A DNA stretch of 64,000 nucleotides from Euclidia mi (taxonomy: Eukaryota > Arthropoda > Insecta > Lepidoptera > Erebidae): NCBI GenBank assembly GCA_944739405.2, contig OX123187.2:43380394-43444393 (forward strand), in the 5' to 3' direction. The notes under the pieces are model-generated. The model was given only the letters and a program-made list of their open reading frames with translations. It was not told the origin of the DNA and made no database searches. Shown here piece by piece: positions 10,437-20,305 of the stretch. A program made the position numbers and the translations under genes. Position 1 is the first letter of the stretch. Each line of letters starts with the position of its first letter.

Positions 10437-12110
10437 GACTCACGCCTGTTTCCCGGAGGGGTAGGCAGAGACTACGGAACGCCATTTGCAACGATCCTGA
10501 CATACCTCTCTTGCTTCATTCACTCCCATCAAGTTTCTCATGCATGCTCTTTTGTTTAGGGTACTTCTGACCTGTCCCTTTTTTAGGATGTCTCCAATCT
10601 GGTCAGAGAACGTCCGCCTAGATCTTCCCCTTCGTCCTGTCCAATTCACACTTGCCTTATATATCTTCTTTGTCAGTCTTTCGTCATCCATCCTCTACAT
10701 GTGCCCAAACCATCTTAACGTGCCTTTCTCGATGCTTGTCACTACATCTCCTTTTACCCCACACCACTCTCGTATCACACAATTCTTTACTCTGTCGGTC
10801 AAAGACACACCACACATATTTCTCAGTGCTCTCATTTCTAAAGCATTTATTCTACTTTCAAGTCTCTTCTGCCATACCCAACTTTCACTACCATACATAA
10901 GGGTAGGCTCTAACACCCCTCTATGCACAGCCAAACGCGTCTTTTTGGACACGTTTTGATAAACGCCTTCAGAGCTCCTTTCACACTTTTACCTGCATTA
11001 ACTCTTCTTTCAATATCTTTTTCATTCTTACCATCTCTTGTAAACAACGTACCTAAGTAAACAAACTCATTCACTTGTTCCACTGGCTGTCCATCGATCA
11101 AAACATTACAAACCATAACGCTTATAAACTTATAAACTTTTCAAAAACCATAACTTTCGTTCATAACCTTACATTCACTTTCATTCCTTTCCTCTCTAAC
11201 GCACCATGCATGATTGTTACCATCTCCTGCAACTCCTCCGCTTATGACGCAAGTATAACCTGATCATCAGCATAAAGGAGGCATTTAACGAGTAACCCAT
11301 TCATCCTTAATCCGCAGTCACTATGTTTTAAATCTTGCAAACAACTGTCCATGAAGAGGTTAAACAGGACGTTACACATCCCTGTCTAACACCTTTCTCG
11401 ATGATAAACCAGTCAGTGTATACCCCGTTTATCCTCACACAAGCTCTAGAATCCTCATAAAGGGATTTCAGAGCTCGAATGAGGCTGCTGTCCACCCCAT
11501 TCATTGACAGCACGGACCACATTTCATTCCTCACCACTTTATCGTAAGCCTTTTCCAAATCCACGAACGCGCAATAGACCTTTTGACATTTGGCCAAAAA
11601 CTTTTCGGCTATGCTTCGCAAGGAAAAAACCTGATCCGGACATCCCATACCCTTTCGGAATCCCGCTTGTACATCCCATATTTTCTTGTCGGTTACTTTC
11701 AGAACTCTTTCAATCAGTACCTTTGCATACAATTTGCCAACAATGCTGAGAAGGCTAATGCTTCTATAGATTTGCAGTCTTGTTGCGAGTTTTCCTTTAT
11801 AAAGAGGCACAGCTACAGCTGTGGCCCAGTCATAAGGTACTCGGCCGGTGCTCCAGCACAAGTTATATATGATGCCCTGTCCAGCCATCAGCATTTCGAC
11901 TGTAATCCTACCATATCCTGCAGCCTTACCTACTTTCATACTTCCCAGTGCCTTCACGATCTCATCCACGCCCATAACGCTTTCATCATTGCTATCGTTA
12001 CCATTCATTTCATCGATACGTCGATAGAGACACAGGTCTCTATCGCCGTTCTTTCAAATAACCCTTCAAAATACTCTTTCCATCTCTTCAGCACGCACGA
12101 TTGATTTTAT
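10437..12110 (-). mobile_element. RTE-like LINE, 5'-truncated, broken
   Basis: The minus strand carries RT and the C-terminus of a LINE; its 3' end lies at 10437, where the sequence GGCGTGAGTCTATGTATGTATG begins a short (TATG) tail rather than poly(A). The same 3' end recurs at 53036-53387. The 5' boundary near 12110 is where coding similarity ends. The tail is shared with several SINEs here. Confidence 0.85.
10440..12110 (-). pseudogene. Reverse transcriptase of RTE-like LINE, three lesions
   Basis: From 12110 downwards the minus strand reads VLKRWKEYFEGLF, then SMKVGKAAGYGRITVEML, VPYDWATAVAVPLYKG, KIWDVQAGFRKGMGC, CAFVDLEKAYDKV and KGVRQGCVTSC. The catalytic LLYADDQVI lies near 11274-11248, in another frame from the part before it. 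It continues FVYLGTLFTRDGKNEKDIE and LAVHRGVLEPTLMYGSESW, but after a frame change near 10950. A single TAG at 10695-10697 sits in WFGHM*RMDDERLTK, where relatives have a sense codon, and the frame continues to VVSAYPSGKQA at 10440. I call it RTE-like from the RT and C-terminal sequence style; the exact clade is uncertain. It is dead. Confidence 0.85.
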
Positions 12111-12464
12111 TTCATTACCGAAATAATCGAATAATCTTATTTGTATATCACCAAGCCCCTTCGCGTAAACATCGGCATAACATCACCATTAAACTCCACA
12201 ACATTCTAATACAAACTACGTACACGCCTACATTTACTTAACGCCAATTAGCAAGTTGAATGACTAACGAATTGAAATAGCAATAAAATTATAACATTAG
12301 TTCAACAGTAACGATATAAATCAAGCTTATTTAAATTTATAATGGTCTCGCCGCCTCGTTGCTAATCTTATAAATTATGAAAAACAACGAGAAAGCAATA
12401 AATTGCAATTCAGTCACTTGACACGGATTCTTAACAAGAACGACTCACTCACCGTTCCACACTA
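12111..12464. other. No gene recognised
   Basis: AT-rich sequence upstream of the truncated LINE. No coding similarity or repeat structure seen. Confidence 0.4.
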
Positions 12465-13048
12465 TCTTAATATATATATGTATTTCTTGTGTGCGTGTGT
12501 ATGAAATTGAACTCCTCCTAAACGACTGGACCGATCTTGATGAAACTTTTTGTATGTGTTCAAGGGGACTTGAGAATGGTTTAGATTCACAATTTAGTCC
12601 ACTGGAAAATGTTTATTGTACTTAATTTTTAATTTGTAAGTAGTTGTGGATGTTGGAATGTTTCACATTAGAACCGACGGACTGCGCTGCTATCGCAGTG
12701 TCAAATCTTATAATAATTATTTCGTCAAGGAGTACATCGAAACCTTACCTGAATAATAAAACATAAAAAAATAAAGATTTCGAGTCGACAACATATATCC
12801 GCAAAATTCGGATTGTCGAGTATTTTGTTAAATTCTAATGGTTCTGACAGACAAATCACATTCGCCATATTGGCCGATCTAGCGAAACGTCACAGATACC
12901 GGATAACACAGTCTTTACTAAGTAGTTTTTATGTGTAAATACTTTTTGCAGTTATATTTCTTAAACAGTTAAAACGACAACTATGGAAGTATCCGCCCAA
13001 TAAAGGAGATTTGTATCATAATTATATAAAAAAATATGTATTAAAATA
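12465..13048 (+). mobile_element. Helitron-like fragment, 5' end only
   Basis: An A|TC junction at 12464/12465 is followed by TTAATATATATATG, a GTGTGCGTGTGTATG word and CTAAACGACTGGACCGAT with GATGAAACTTTTTGT, the usual start of short lepidopteran Helitrons. No CTRR terminus with hairpin was found before the next element at 13049, so only the 5' part is claimed. Confidence 0.5.
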
Positions 13049-14338
13049 TCTTTACTAATATAATAAAGCGGAAGAGTTTGTTTGTTTGTTTTTTTTTGTT
13101 TGTTTGTTTGTTTGAACACGCTAATCTCAGAAACGACCTGTCAGATCTGAAAAATTCTTTTTGTATACAATAGCCCAGTTATTCCGGAAGGCTATAAGCT
13201 ACATAACATAACGCTTCGACCCTTTGGGGCCGGGCAAAAGGCTAAAAAGGCTAAAAGATAATGTCGGCTAATCTCAGGAACTAGCAGTCGGATTTAAAAA
13301 ATTGTTATTGCCTATGATAGCCCAATTAATCCGAAAGGCTATAGGCCATATAAAATTACGCCACAACTTTTAGGGGCCAGACAAAAATAATATAATGGTC
13401 AAACGAGAAGGGGAAGGGTTGGGTCAAAGGCAAAAAAAGGCTAAACAAATAGGATACAATCTATATGGTTATCGTTTTCGAGATTTTCGGGACGCTGATT
13501 AATAATAATTATGAAATTTATTTAGTGATCCAAGATGGCGGATGAGAAAATTTTAAAAATCAATATGGGTATCGCTTTCGATATTTTAAGGGGTGGGGAA
13601 TCGAAATACAACATCAATTTCGTGATCAAAGATGGCGGATGGGAAATCAAAGATGGCGGATGGGAAAATTTTTTAAAAGTCAATATTGGTATCGTCTGCG
13701 ATGTTAAAAGGGTTGGGGAATCCAAATACAACATCTGTTTCGTGATTCAAGATGGTGGATGCGAAATCAAAGATGGCGGATGGGAAACATTTAAAAAATC
13801 AATATGGGTATCGTCTCTGATGATTTAAGGGATGTAGAATCCAAATACAACATCTATTTCGTGATCAAAGATGGCGGATAGGAAATCAAAGATGGCGGAC
13901 GGGATTCTTTTTAAAGTCGATATGGGTATCGTCTCCGATATTTTAAGCAATGGGGAATTCAAAAACACCATCTATTTCGTGATCAAAGATGGCGGATGGG
14001 AAATTTTAAAAAATCAATATGGGTATAGTTTCCGATTTTTAAAGGGATGGGGAATCCAAATACAACACTATTTCGTGATTCGAGATGGTGGATGGGAAAT
14101 CAAAGATGGCAGACGGGATTTTTTTTAAAGTCGATATGGGTATCGTCTCCGATATTTTAAGGAATGGGGAATTCAATATTATATAAAAATCTATGTTTGT
14201 TTGATCAGCATTTATAGACTCTGAAATGATAAGAAATTAAGCGCTAAGTCAATGGTGACTTTGGAAAAGGGGCTTGAAAAAAGGGAATTAAATAAAAACT
14301 TTTAAAAAGGCGAAACGGAGTTTGCTGGGTCAGCTAGT
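13049..14338 (+). mobile_element. Non-autonomous Helitron-like element with internal tandem array
   Basis: Starts TCTTTACTAATATAATAAAG (preceded by A) and ends CTGGGTCAGCTAGT (followed by T), so it obeys the Helitron A|TC...CTAGT|T rule and lacks TSDs. A (GTTT)n stretch follows the 5' end and a 660-bp tandem region fills the centre. No Rep or helicase ORF is present, so it is non-autonomous. The open frames 13535-13828 and 13871-14128 are repeat by-products. Confidence 0.72.
13520..14180 (+). repeat. Irregular tandem array rich in AAGATGGCGGA words
   Basis: AAGATGGCGGA or a one- to two-base variant occurs about ten times (near 13531, 13628, 13649, 13748, 13769, 13867, 13888, 13984, 14084 and 14105). 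Between them are ATATGGGTATCGTCTCCGAT-like words with GGGGAAT and CAAATACAACATCTATTTCG. Higher-order spacing is about 120 bp. AAGATGGCGG matches the core recognised by YY1/Pleiohomeotic proteins (family knowledge); binding here is untested. Confidence 0.85.
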
Positions 14339-14511
14339 TGTCTTATAAAACATAACCCACTATTATTTTCATTATTTCATACAATAACACACCTTCCTGA
14401 CTGTGATATTAGTTAAATTTTAATTGGATTGGTTTTACAAAGGATACGTGTTTTATATTATATGTACTTACAATGCTGGTCTGGTTGATGGTAGGTGCGC
14501 CTTACTTTTCT

Positions 14512-14742
14512 TTCATCATCATCATCATCAGCCTTTAACAGTACACTGCTGGACTTTGAAAGGAGGAATTGGCCTGCTATACCACGCTGGCCAAACGGGT
14601 TGGTATAGGGTTTGTATCAAGTTTTCCTTGTCTTGCAGTGCTGTTCTCTGCATAATATGCTCCCTGTGTCGGCTCTTACGACACCCATGGGAAGATATGG
14701 GGTGGTAACATTCCGTATTCTTAATCCGTCACCACACGGACG
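14512..14742 (-). mobile_element. SINE, minus strand, (ATG)n tail
   Basis: Reverse-strand relative of 1591-1833. On the plus strand it begins CATCATCATCATCATCAGCC and ends CCGTCACCACACGGAC, with CTGGCCAAACGGGTTGG and TCTTACGACACCCATGG inside. The His-rich frame over it is a by-product of the (CAT)n tail. Confidence 0.88.
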
Positions 14743-15486
14743 GATTTGTCAATGCTGTTTTCAAAATTGTTATTGAATAAATAATACAATAGTATATTTT
14801 TAGAGCCAGAGCACTACGTAACTTGATATTCAATCACATAAGTATTCCATTTGCAATCTATGTTTAAAAACATATTCAGTGAGAAATAGAAATTGAAGGA
14901 AAAACGTAAAGCAACGGTGCTTTGCAACAATGTCAATCCACAGAGACACCGGTGCAAAATGAGTTTAAAATAAAAATAAGTTTGCTCAAAATCTTGCAAG
15001 ACTATTCAAGTGCAATTAGCTTTAGCTGCAATTTAACAGCCCTTTCAGAATATTCGGTAGCGCCTAAGGTAAGCCAGTCCAACTCAAAGTGGAGGTTTGT
15101 TTGAAAAATTTTAAAACTGTATTTAATTTGGCAGCTTCACGTGCATATTGAATGGAGAAAACTAAACCCATTTACTATAATTACTCGTTATAATATAACA
15201 TTTATACAGGTGGCGTGGGCAAATGAGGTCCACGTTCGAATAAAAGTAATTAGTTGTTAGGAAAGTAGGTATGCATTACCTATGTGGGTTGGCTTATAAG
15301 GACGTCACATTTCTGTGAGATGCGGTTAAAATCATGGGATATGCCAAAAAGCCTCTCATCCCTTTGTTGAATACTCTCTACCTCTTTCATATATTATTAT
15401 TTAGAAAAATGCCATTGACTCAACGTTAAATCCTTTTTACGCTCTCTGTATCGGCAAAAATGATAAATAACGTAACATAACTTCAC
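14743..15486. other. No gene recognised
   Basis: AT-rich sequence with short frames on both strands and no recognisable domain or repeat. Confidence 0.4.
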
Positions 15487-15742
15487 GGTTTTTAACTCCG
15501 AAAGGGTAGGCAGAGGTGTGTTACACACTCAGATTTCGCCAGTTATGTTTCAGTCCCAATGTTATAGGGGTAAACCTATTGCCATCTACCGGGAACATTA
15601 TTAAGCGAGCGATAATTAACATTTTTAATACACACATAACTTCGAAAAGCCAGAGGTGTGTGCCCCGGGTACCTTGGGATCGAACCCGAGACCATCGTTT
15701 CGGCAGTCTGTTGCGTACACCACTGGGCTATCGCCGCTATAT
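15487..15742 (-). mobile_element. tRNA-derived SINE, minus strand
   Basis: On the minus strand a head reads GATAGCCCAGTGGTG (A-box-like TAGCCCAGTGG) then CTCGGGTTCGATCCC (B box), about 45 bases apart, followed by a body and the tail CTCTGCCTACCCTTTCGGAG. That tail is the 3' end of the RTE-like LINE. The element was probably transcribed by RNA polymerase III and moved by that LINE. Confidence 0.8.
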
Positions 15743-16105
15743 CTATGTATTTTTAAAAAGCGCACACTTAAATCAACAGAACAGCCAAAAGATTTAATTA
15801 AAAACGAAATTATCCAGTACTTTTTAAATTCGTCACTTAAAACTGTGACTGCAAATAAGTTATTAGCCTGAGAATACAGCTGCCAGCAATTTTAGGATTT
15901 GTGGAGTAGTCTCATTAATTCAAGTGTCCGTATTCCGTTGTCCGGACTGTAGCGCGACAATGTCTTCCTAAATCCATTATAATGGGCGGCTTTGTGATTT
16001 TTGTGCCCCGTCTGCCATCACCCTACGACGCCGTCCTCGCTCGACGCCACCAATCCAAAACTAATTACCGGCTCGAGTGCAACAAATTCAATAAGTATAC
16101 CCATT
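15743..16105 (+). repeat. Dispersed repeat R, uninterrupted copy
   Basis: Contains, without a break, the two halves that at 1071-1162 and 8023-8278 are separated by the Jockey LINE. It therefore represents the empty site. The frame beginning at 15982 (MGGFVIFVPRLPS) overlaps it but shows no domain I recognise. Confidence 0.8.
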
Positions 16106-16680
16106 TGCGAAACAATTTCGCTCAAGAAATAAATGGCAGTTTCATCTTAAAAATGTACAAATTATTAGTTAACAAGAGCGACAAGAGATTTACATTTAAT
16201 TGGACGGCAAGTGCAAGAGGGAAGCTAATAGTGGATTATTCGTGTGCGCAACCGACATCCATACCCTGTTACCAATATCTATAATTTATTTATACAATTT
16301 TATGTATATATGTATGTTTACGTATATAATTTATATTATGTATATATGTGTACGTATATTATTATATTTATGTTACATGGTATACTTGTATAATAACTAC
16401 TACTCTTCAAGAATTATATTTGAATTTATTATGTAATATTATGTATGCCTGTTTTTTTCATCCGGATGTCACTTAGGGTTGACACAGAATAGCAACTCTG
16501 GGCTGTGGTTGTGCCACAGAACAGAATAAAGTTGAGTGTCAAGCCTGTTTTTAGCATTTATTTGTTAGTGTAGGTACATATTTAAGCTACATACATTCTA
16601 CAGTGCAGTAAATTTACAACACTGACATGTATTTGTGGAAAATAAAACTATTTTCATTTCATTTCATTTCATTTCAATTG
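16106..16680 (+). repeat. Possible LINE 3' end with (ATTTC)n tail
   Basis: Non-coding AT-rich sequence ending in TTTGTGGAAAATAAAACTAT and then four ATTTC repeats (16654-16677). A terminal pentamer run after GGAAAATAAA is typical of a LINE 3' end, but there is no coding part to identify it. Confidence 0.4.
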
Positions 16681-16835
16681 TTTGTCATGCCTCCCATCTA
16701 TTCTTCGATCATCGTGACTACTGAGATCGTTGCCTTTTCATCCATTAATGTCAATAGGTACTTCGTCTTGATTGAACCGAGTTTTATAATAAAAATAATG
16801 TCATAAAATTTGTTAAGTGAACGATTGGATGCTAA

Positions 16836-16903
16836 GATTAGGCGCCAATACAACCTACAACCATTCCATGTTGGAATGAAGGAGGTTGTATTGGCGCCTA
16901 ATC
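16836..16903. repeat. Perfect inverted repeat, 21-bp arms, 26-nt loop
   Basis: GATTAGGCGCCAATACAACC at 16836 is matched by its reverse complement ending at 16903, with no mismatch over 21 bp. The loop itself has a small stem (CATTCC/GGAATG). Downstream, ATGACAATCATAAAAAA is directly repeated (16903 and about 16926). It could be a snapback MITE remnant or a small-RNA hairpin; no TSD is evident. Confidence 0.8.
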
Positions 16904-17470
16904 ATGACAATCATAAAAAAATAATATGACAATCATAAAAAATGTATAAAAAAGACAGAAAGAGAGAAATATAAAAAAGAATATTCCCCGTCGCTGATTT
17001 TTGGAATTTGATGCGACTATAATTTCGATAACGCACCAAAGCGTAAAGGTCCCTACTGTTGTCTAATGAGTGGGGTTTTATGTCGTTTGCTGTCGAACCA
17101 TAAAAATGTTAAATCAACTGTGCCGAAGAAATGAAAAATGTCGTAAATACAAACGCGATTTTACCGTCAGTCGAACGACTTTATTCATAGCAATAGCGAA
17201 ATTACGGCGCAAGTATATGAGCTATTGTTGCCACACTTACATTATCACTTACGAAACTTGTTACTACTGTATTCGCATGCATGGGTGAGCTGATATGTCT
17301 GTGCTTACAATAATAATAAGGGTAATCGCGTATTCTTTACTATATTACTTACTAAAGTAAAGATACTTTATTAGTTATTTAGAATGCAGCTCTTCTTATA
17401 CATTCAAGAAAAATATTTAGTTTAGGACTTACACTAGCTACTAAGAACTTTATTCGATTTACTTTTATCT
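16904..17470. other. No gene recognised
   Basis: AT-rich sequence. A 72-codon frame at 17070-17288 has no recognisable feature. Confidence 0.4.
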
Positions 17471-17753
17471 ATTCTCTGACGTCAACATTAAATGCATGGT
17501 GTTTAGAAAATTATATGCAAGTACACATTGGTAACCCATGGGTGATACGTTTCATACGTTATACCTGTCACACAGCCGGGTACTATAAAAATCTTAGTCT
17601 CTAAAGTCGTTTGTATGTCAGGCAAAAAATACGTTTATAAATACTTTAAAACTGCGTTATTGTTAGGTAGGTACATTTCTTGGGGATACAATGTAATTTT
17701 ATGTTAAGTGAACTGATAGTTATTTTAGTTAAAAAAATATAATTTGCTATTTT
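17471..17753 (+). repeat. Direct duplication, first copy
   Basis: About 280 bp beginning ATTCTCTGACGTCAACATTA, repeated at 17840 with only scattered differences. Contains GGTAACCCATGGGTGATACG and GTCACACAGCCGGGTAC. The copies are separated by 86 bp. Origin unknown. Confidence 0.9.
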
Positions 17754-17839
17754 ATGATCAAGTAGGTAAATCGTCTGAAATCCGGCAAAACACAACTACA
17801 AACAGTACTGACATATTTAGTACCGGCTGTAGTACCGAG

Positions 17840-18115
17840 ATTCTCTGACGTCAACATTAAATGCATGGTGTTTAGAAAATTATATGCAAGTACACATTGG
17901 TAACCCATGGGTGATACGTTTCATACGTTACACCTGTCACACAGCCGGGTACAATAAAAATCTTAGTCCCTAAAGTCGTTTGTATGTCAGGCAAAAAATA
18001 CGTTTATAAATACTTTAAAACTGCGATATTGTTAGGTACAATTCTGGGCGATAAAATGTTATTTTATGTTAAGTGATCTGATAGTTGTTTTAGTAAAAAA
18101 ATATAATTTGCTATA
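17840..18115 (+). repeat. Direct duplication, second copy
   Basis: Second copy of the 17471 unit, offset 369 bp, ending near TATAATTTGCTATACTA. Differences include TTATTGTTAGG/ATATTGTTAGG and small indels. Confidence 0.9.
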
Positions 18116-18164
18116 CTATATAGCAAAGGGCGATGGGCACATTTTATTAAAGCTAGAAGAAGAC

Positions 18165-18284
18165 TACTTTAGAATGCTGTTCTATGTATAATATGCTCTC
18201 TCAGTCGGCTCTTACGACACCCATGGGATGATATGGTGTGGTGACATTCCGTATTCTTAATCCGTCACCACACGGACAAATTAT
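18165..18284 (-). mobile_element. SINE fragment (head region), minus strand
   Basis: Plus-strand words TCGGCTCTTACGACACCCAT and TCTTAATCCGTCACCACACGGAC match the head of the 1591-1833 SINE in reverse. The tail half is missing. Confidence 0.75.
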
Positions 18285-18302
18285 ATGTGACAGTAAATTT
18301 AT

Positions 18303-18345
18303 AAAGCCGTTTACAGTATTTCGTTCGTAAGAACGTTTTTAATTT
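18303..18345. repeat. Shared motif, copy of 46441-46481
   Basis: ACAGTATTTCGTTCGTAAGA followed by ACGTTTTTAATTTTATTCGA occurs here and at 46441, where it borders a long hairpin and a Helitron. It contains a small palindrome, CGTTCGTAAGAACG. Probably the end of an unidentified repeat. Confidence 0.7.
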
Positions 18346-18512
18346 TATTCGATCGATATGTTGTACAAAAGAGTTATGTGATGTTCGGTGTAATAGGACG
18401 TAATTTGGGCTACTAAAACTGATGACACAGATGCGACAGTGGTTTTAGTAATCACCTCTCTACTGCCGTTATATAAGATTGGCGGTACGAAGCTGGAAAT
18501 GCTCCTTATTAC

Positions 18513-18680
18513 GTGTGACTAGGAAGGACTAATCACCTCTTTTTCATGCGATCTCTAAGTATGCCTAATCTATTGCGTATATATAATTTGCGTTGCGCTT
18601 AAATTATCCACCAATATTTTTTGTTGTATATATATGTTCATATATGTGGGTATTAGATATACTTTAATTACTTGGAGTTT
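18513..18680 (+). repeat. Dispersed repeat, related to 52263-52420
   Basis: GGAAGGACTAATCACCTC, TTTTTCATGCGATCTCT and GCGTTGCGCTTAAATTATCC occur in the same order in both places. No coding content. Just left of it (18346-18512) I see nothing else. Confidence 0.7.
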
Positions 18681-18760
18681 TAGATATACTTTAAATTTTG
18701 GAGTGAGTCACGGACATCTGTCACGGTGTCACCTGTGTCGTATTAATTTAACGTGAAAAA

Positions 18761-19110
18761 ATAGTTATAGCCCGATAATAAAGTCAAAAGTTCAGTAGGC
18801 ATAATCTATTTGCGAAAATACAGTGCTACAAGTGTTATTTCTGAGTAATTTTAAGTGTATATCCATTAAAACTTATGTAAAAGTTACAAACTATTGATCA
18901 ACTTTTTTAGCATTGTGGGTGTACGCACAATGAAATAGTTATGGCCCGATAATTACGTTCAAAAGTTTATTAGGCATAATCTATTTGTGAAAATACAGCG
19001 CTACAAGTGGTATTTTTGACTAATTATAAGTGTACAACTAATAAAACTAGTGATTAAAGTTACGAACTACTGACTAACTGTTTACATTGTGGGTGTACGA
19101 ACATAAAGTG
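18761..19110 (+). promoter_or_regulatory. LINE 5' UTR tandem units, about 174 bp each
   Basis: ATAGTTATAGCCCGATAA at 18761 recurs as ATAGTTATGGCCCGATAA at 18935. Both are followed by GGCATAATCTATTTG, GAAAATACAG and GCTACAAGTG, and by TTGTGGGTGTACG near the unit end. Tandem 5' monomers in LINEs often hold the internal promoter (family knowledge); no promoter element is shown here. Confidence 0.7.
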
Positions 19111-19239
19111 TACCGTTTAGCCGAACAGCTGATTGATAAGCTACTATTTTTACAATAGTTATCGTTAGATGCACCAACTTCTACCAAATTAGCACAGCCC
19201 GAGGAAGACCTTAGTCATACGTTTGAATCGTTCCTACTC

Positions 19240-20271
19240 ATGATGCCTATGAATAAGTGTAGCGCGTGTGGTCGCTTCATCTCGCAGGCAGATGGCGTGG
19301 GCTGTACTACTTGCACCCTTACTTACCATCAAGGCTGCCTAGGCAAAGGTAAAATTACTAAGCCATGGTCCTGCCCTGAATGTACTAAAAACAAGCAACG
19401 CGACAATGGCCCCGACACACCGGTTAAGGGAGATGCGGATCAACGTACCGTGGCGAGTTCGTCTACTTTTGATCGTGCTGGAATCGATCTGGCACTCGAG
19501 GTTCGATTATTTCGTCAAGACTTGCAAGCACTCAGAGATGAAGTAAAAATGATGCGCGAGGATGTGAGAGAATTACGTAGCGCAATGTCATTGAGCAATA
19601 CTCGCATTGATTTGCTCGAAGAGAGGGTCGGAGCTCTCGAGCAAAGCACAAATAATAAAAGTGGCGAAGCGTTACAATTTGAGAATATTGTTACACAGCT
19701 ACGGCTTGAGCTTAATGAGAAGGATCAAGAGCTACTTCAAAATGATATCGAAATAACTAATCTTCCCGAGACACCTGCGGAAAATCCATTGCATCTTGCA
19801 GCTCTCATTGGTACCAAATTGGGAGTGGTGATTAACGAATGTGATATTGTGCGAGCAGAGCGTGTTGGGCCGCGATATCCGCGCGGTGGACGGGCGCCGA
19901 CTAAAGACTCATCAGCTGCAGCCGCAGCTCCTGGTGGGAGGCCACGCCCACTCATTGTTCGCTTCGGTCGTCATGCGCACCGCGAAGATGTACTGAGGGC
20001 CATGCGTGTGAGGAGAGGTGCTAGCACGGCGGACTTCGGTATACCAGGTGACTCATGCCCATTTTACATTAATGAACGTCTCACAAAGACAAACAGACAG
20101 TTGCTGCATAAGGTGCGTGAGGCGCGTCGGTGTAAGCAGTGGAAGTACGTATGGGTAAAGCGCGGACGTATTTACGTTAAGCAGGACGATGGGAAAATGT
20201 CTCATAACATTAGGTCGGATGACGATATTACGCGTGTTTTTGGGTCGGACATCGTTAAATCGACATATTAA
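19240..20271 (+). CDS. LINE ORF1: PHD-type zinc finger, coiled coil, FP-like C-terminal domain
   Basis: A 343-aa basic protein, intact. Residues C7, C10, C22, C25, H30, C33, C45 and C48 form a C4HC3 PHD-type zinc finger with W43 just before the last pair. Residues about 85-150 are heptad-rich and charged (LRDEVKMMREDVRELRSAMS, then LLEERVGALEQ), a probable coiled coil for multimerisation. After an Ala/Gly/Pro linker, the C-terminus reads PLIVRFGRHAHREDVLRAM, FYINERLTKTNRQLLHKVRE and WKYVWVKRGRIYVKQDDG, the pattern of the baculovirus-FP-like domain found in many insect LINE ORF1 proteins. The likely role is binding element RNA in the ribonucleoprotein. The start is the first of two adjacent ATGs (19240); a third is at codon 4. 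It ends 1,057 bp before the native ORF2 ATG. Confidence 0.9.
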   Translation: MMPMNKCSACGRFISQADGVGCTTCTLTYHQGCLGKGKITKPWSCPECTKNKQRDNGPDTPVKGDADQRTVASSSTFDRAGIDLALEVRLFRQDLQALRDEVKMMREDVRELRSAMSLSNTRIDLLEERVGALEQSTNNKSGEALQFENIVTQLRLELNEKDQELLQNDIEITNLPETPAENPLHLAALIGTKLGVVINECDIVRAERVGPRYPRGGRAPTKDSSAAAAAPGGRPRPLIVRFGRHAHREDVLRAMRVRRGASTADFGIPGDSCPFYINERLTKTNRQLLHKVREARRCKQWKYVWVKRGRIYVKQDDGKMSHNIRSDDDITRVFGSDIVKSTY

Positions 20272-20305
20272 ATCCTTTTTTATTTTAAACCTTATAGACT
20301 CAGCT

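Noticed and set aside
14424..14708. Histidine-rich ORF
   Set aside because: The His run is the reversed (ATG)n tail of a SINE.
15982..16284. 100-codon frame MGGFVIFVPRLPS
   Set aside because: It overlaps dispersed repeat R, whose copy at 8164 loses the frame; no known domain.
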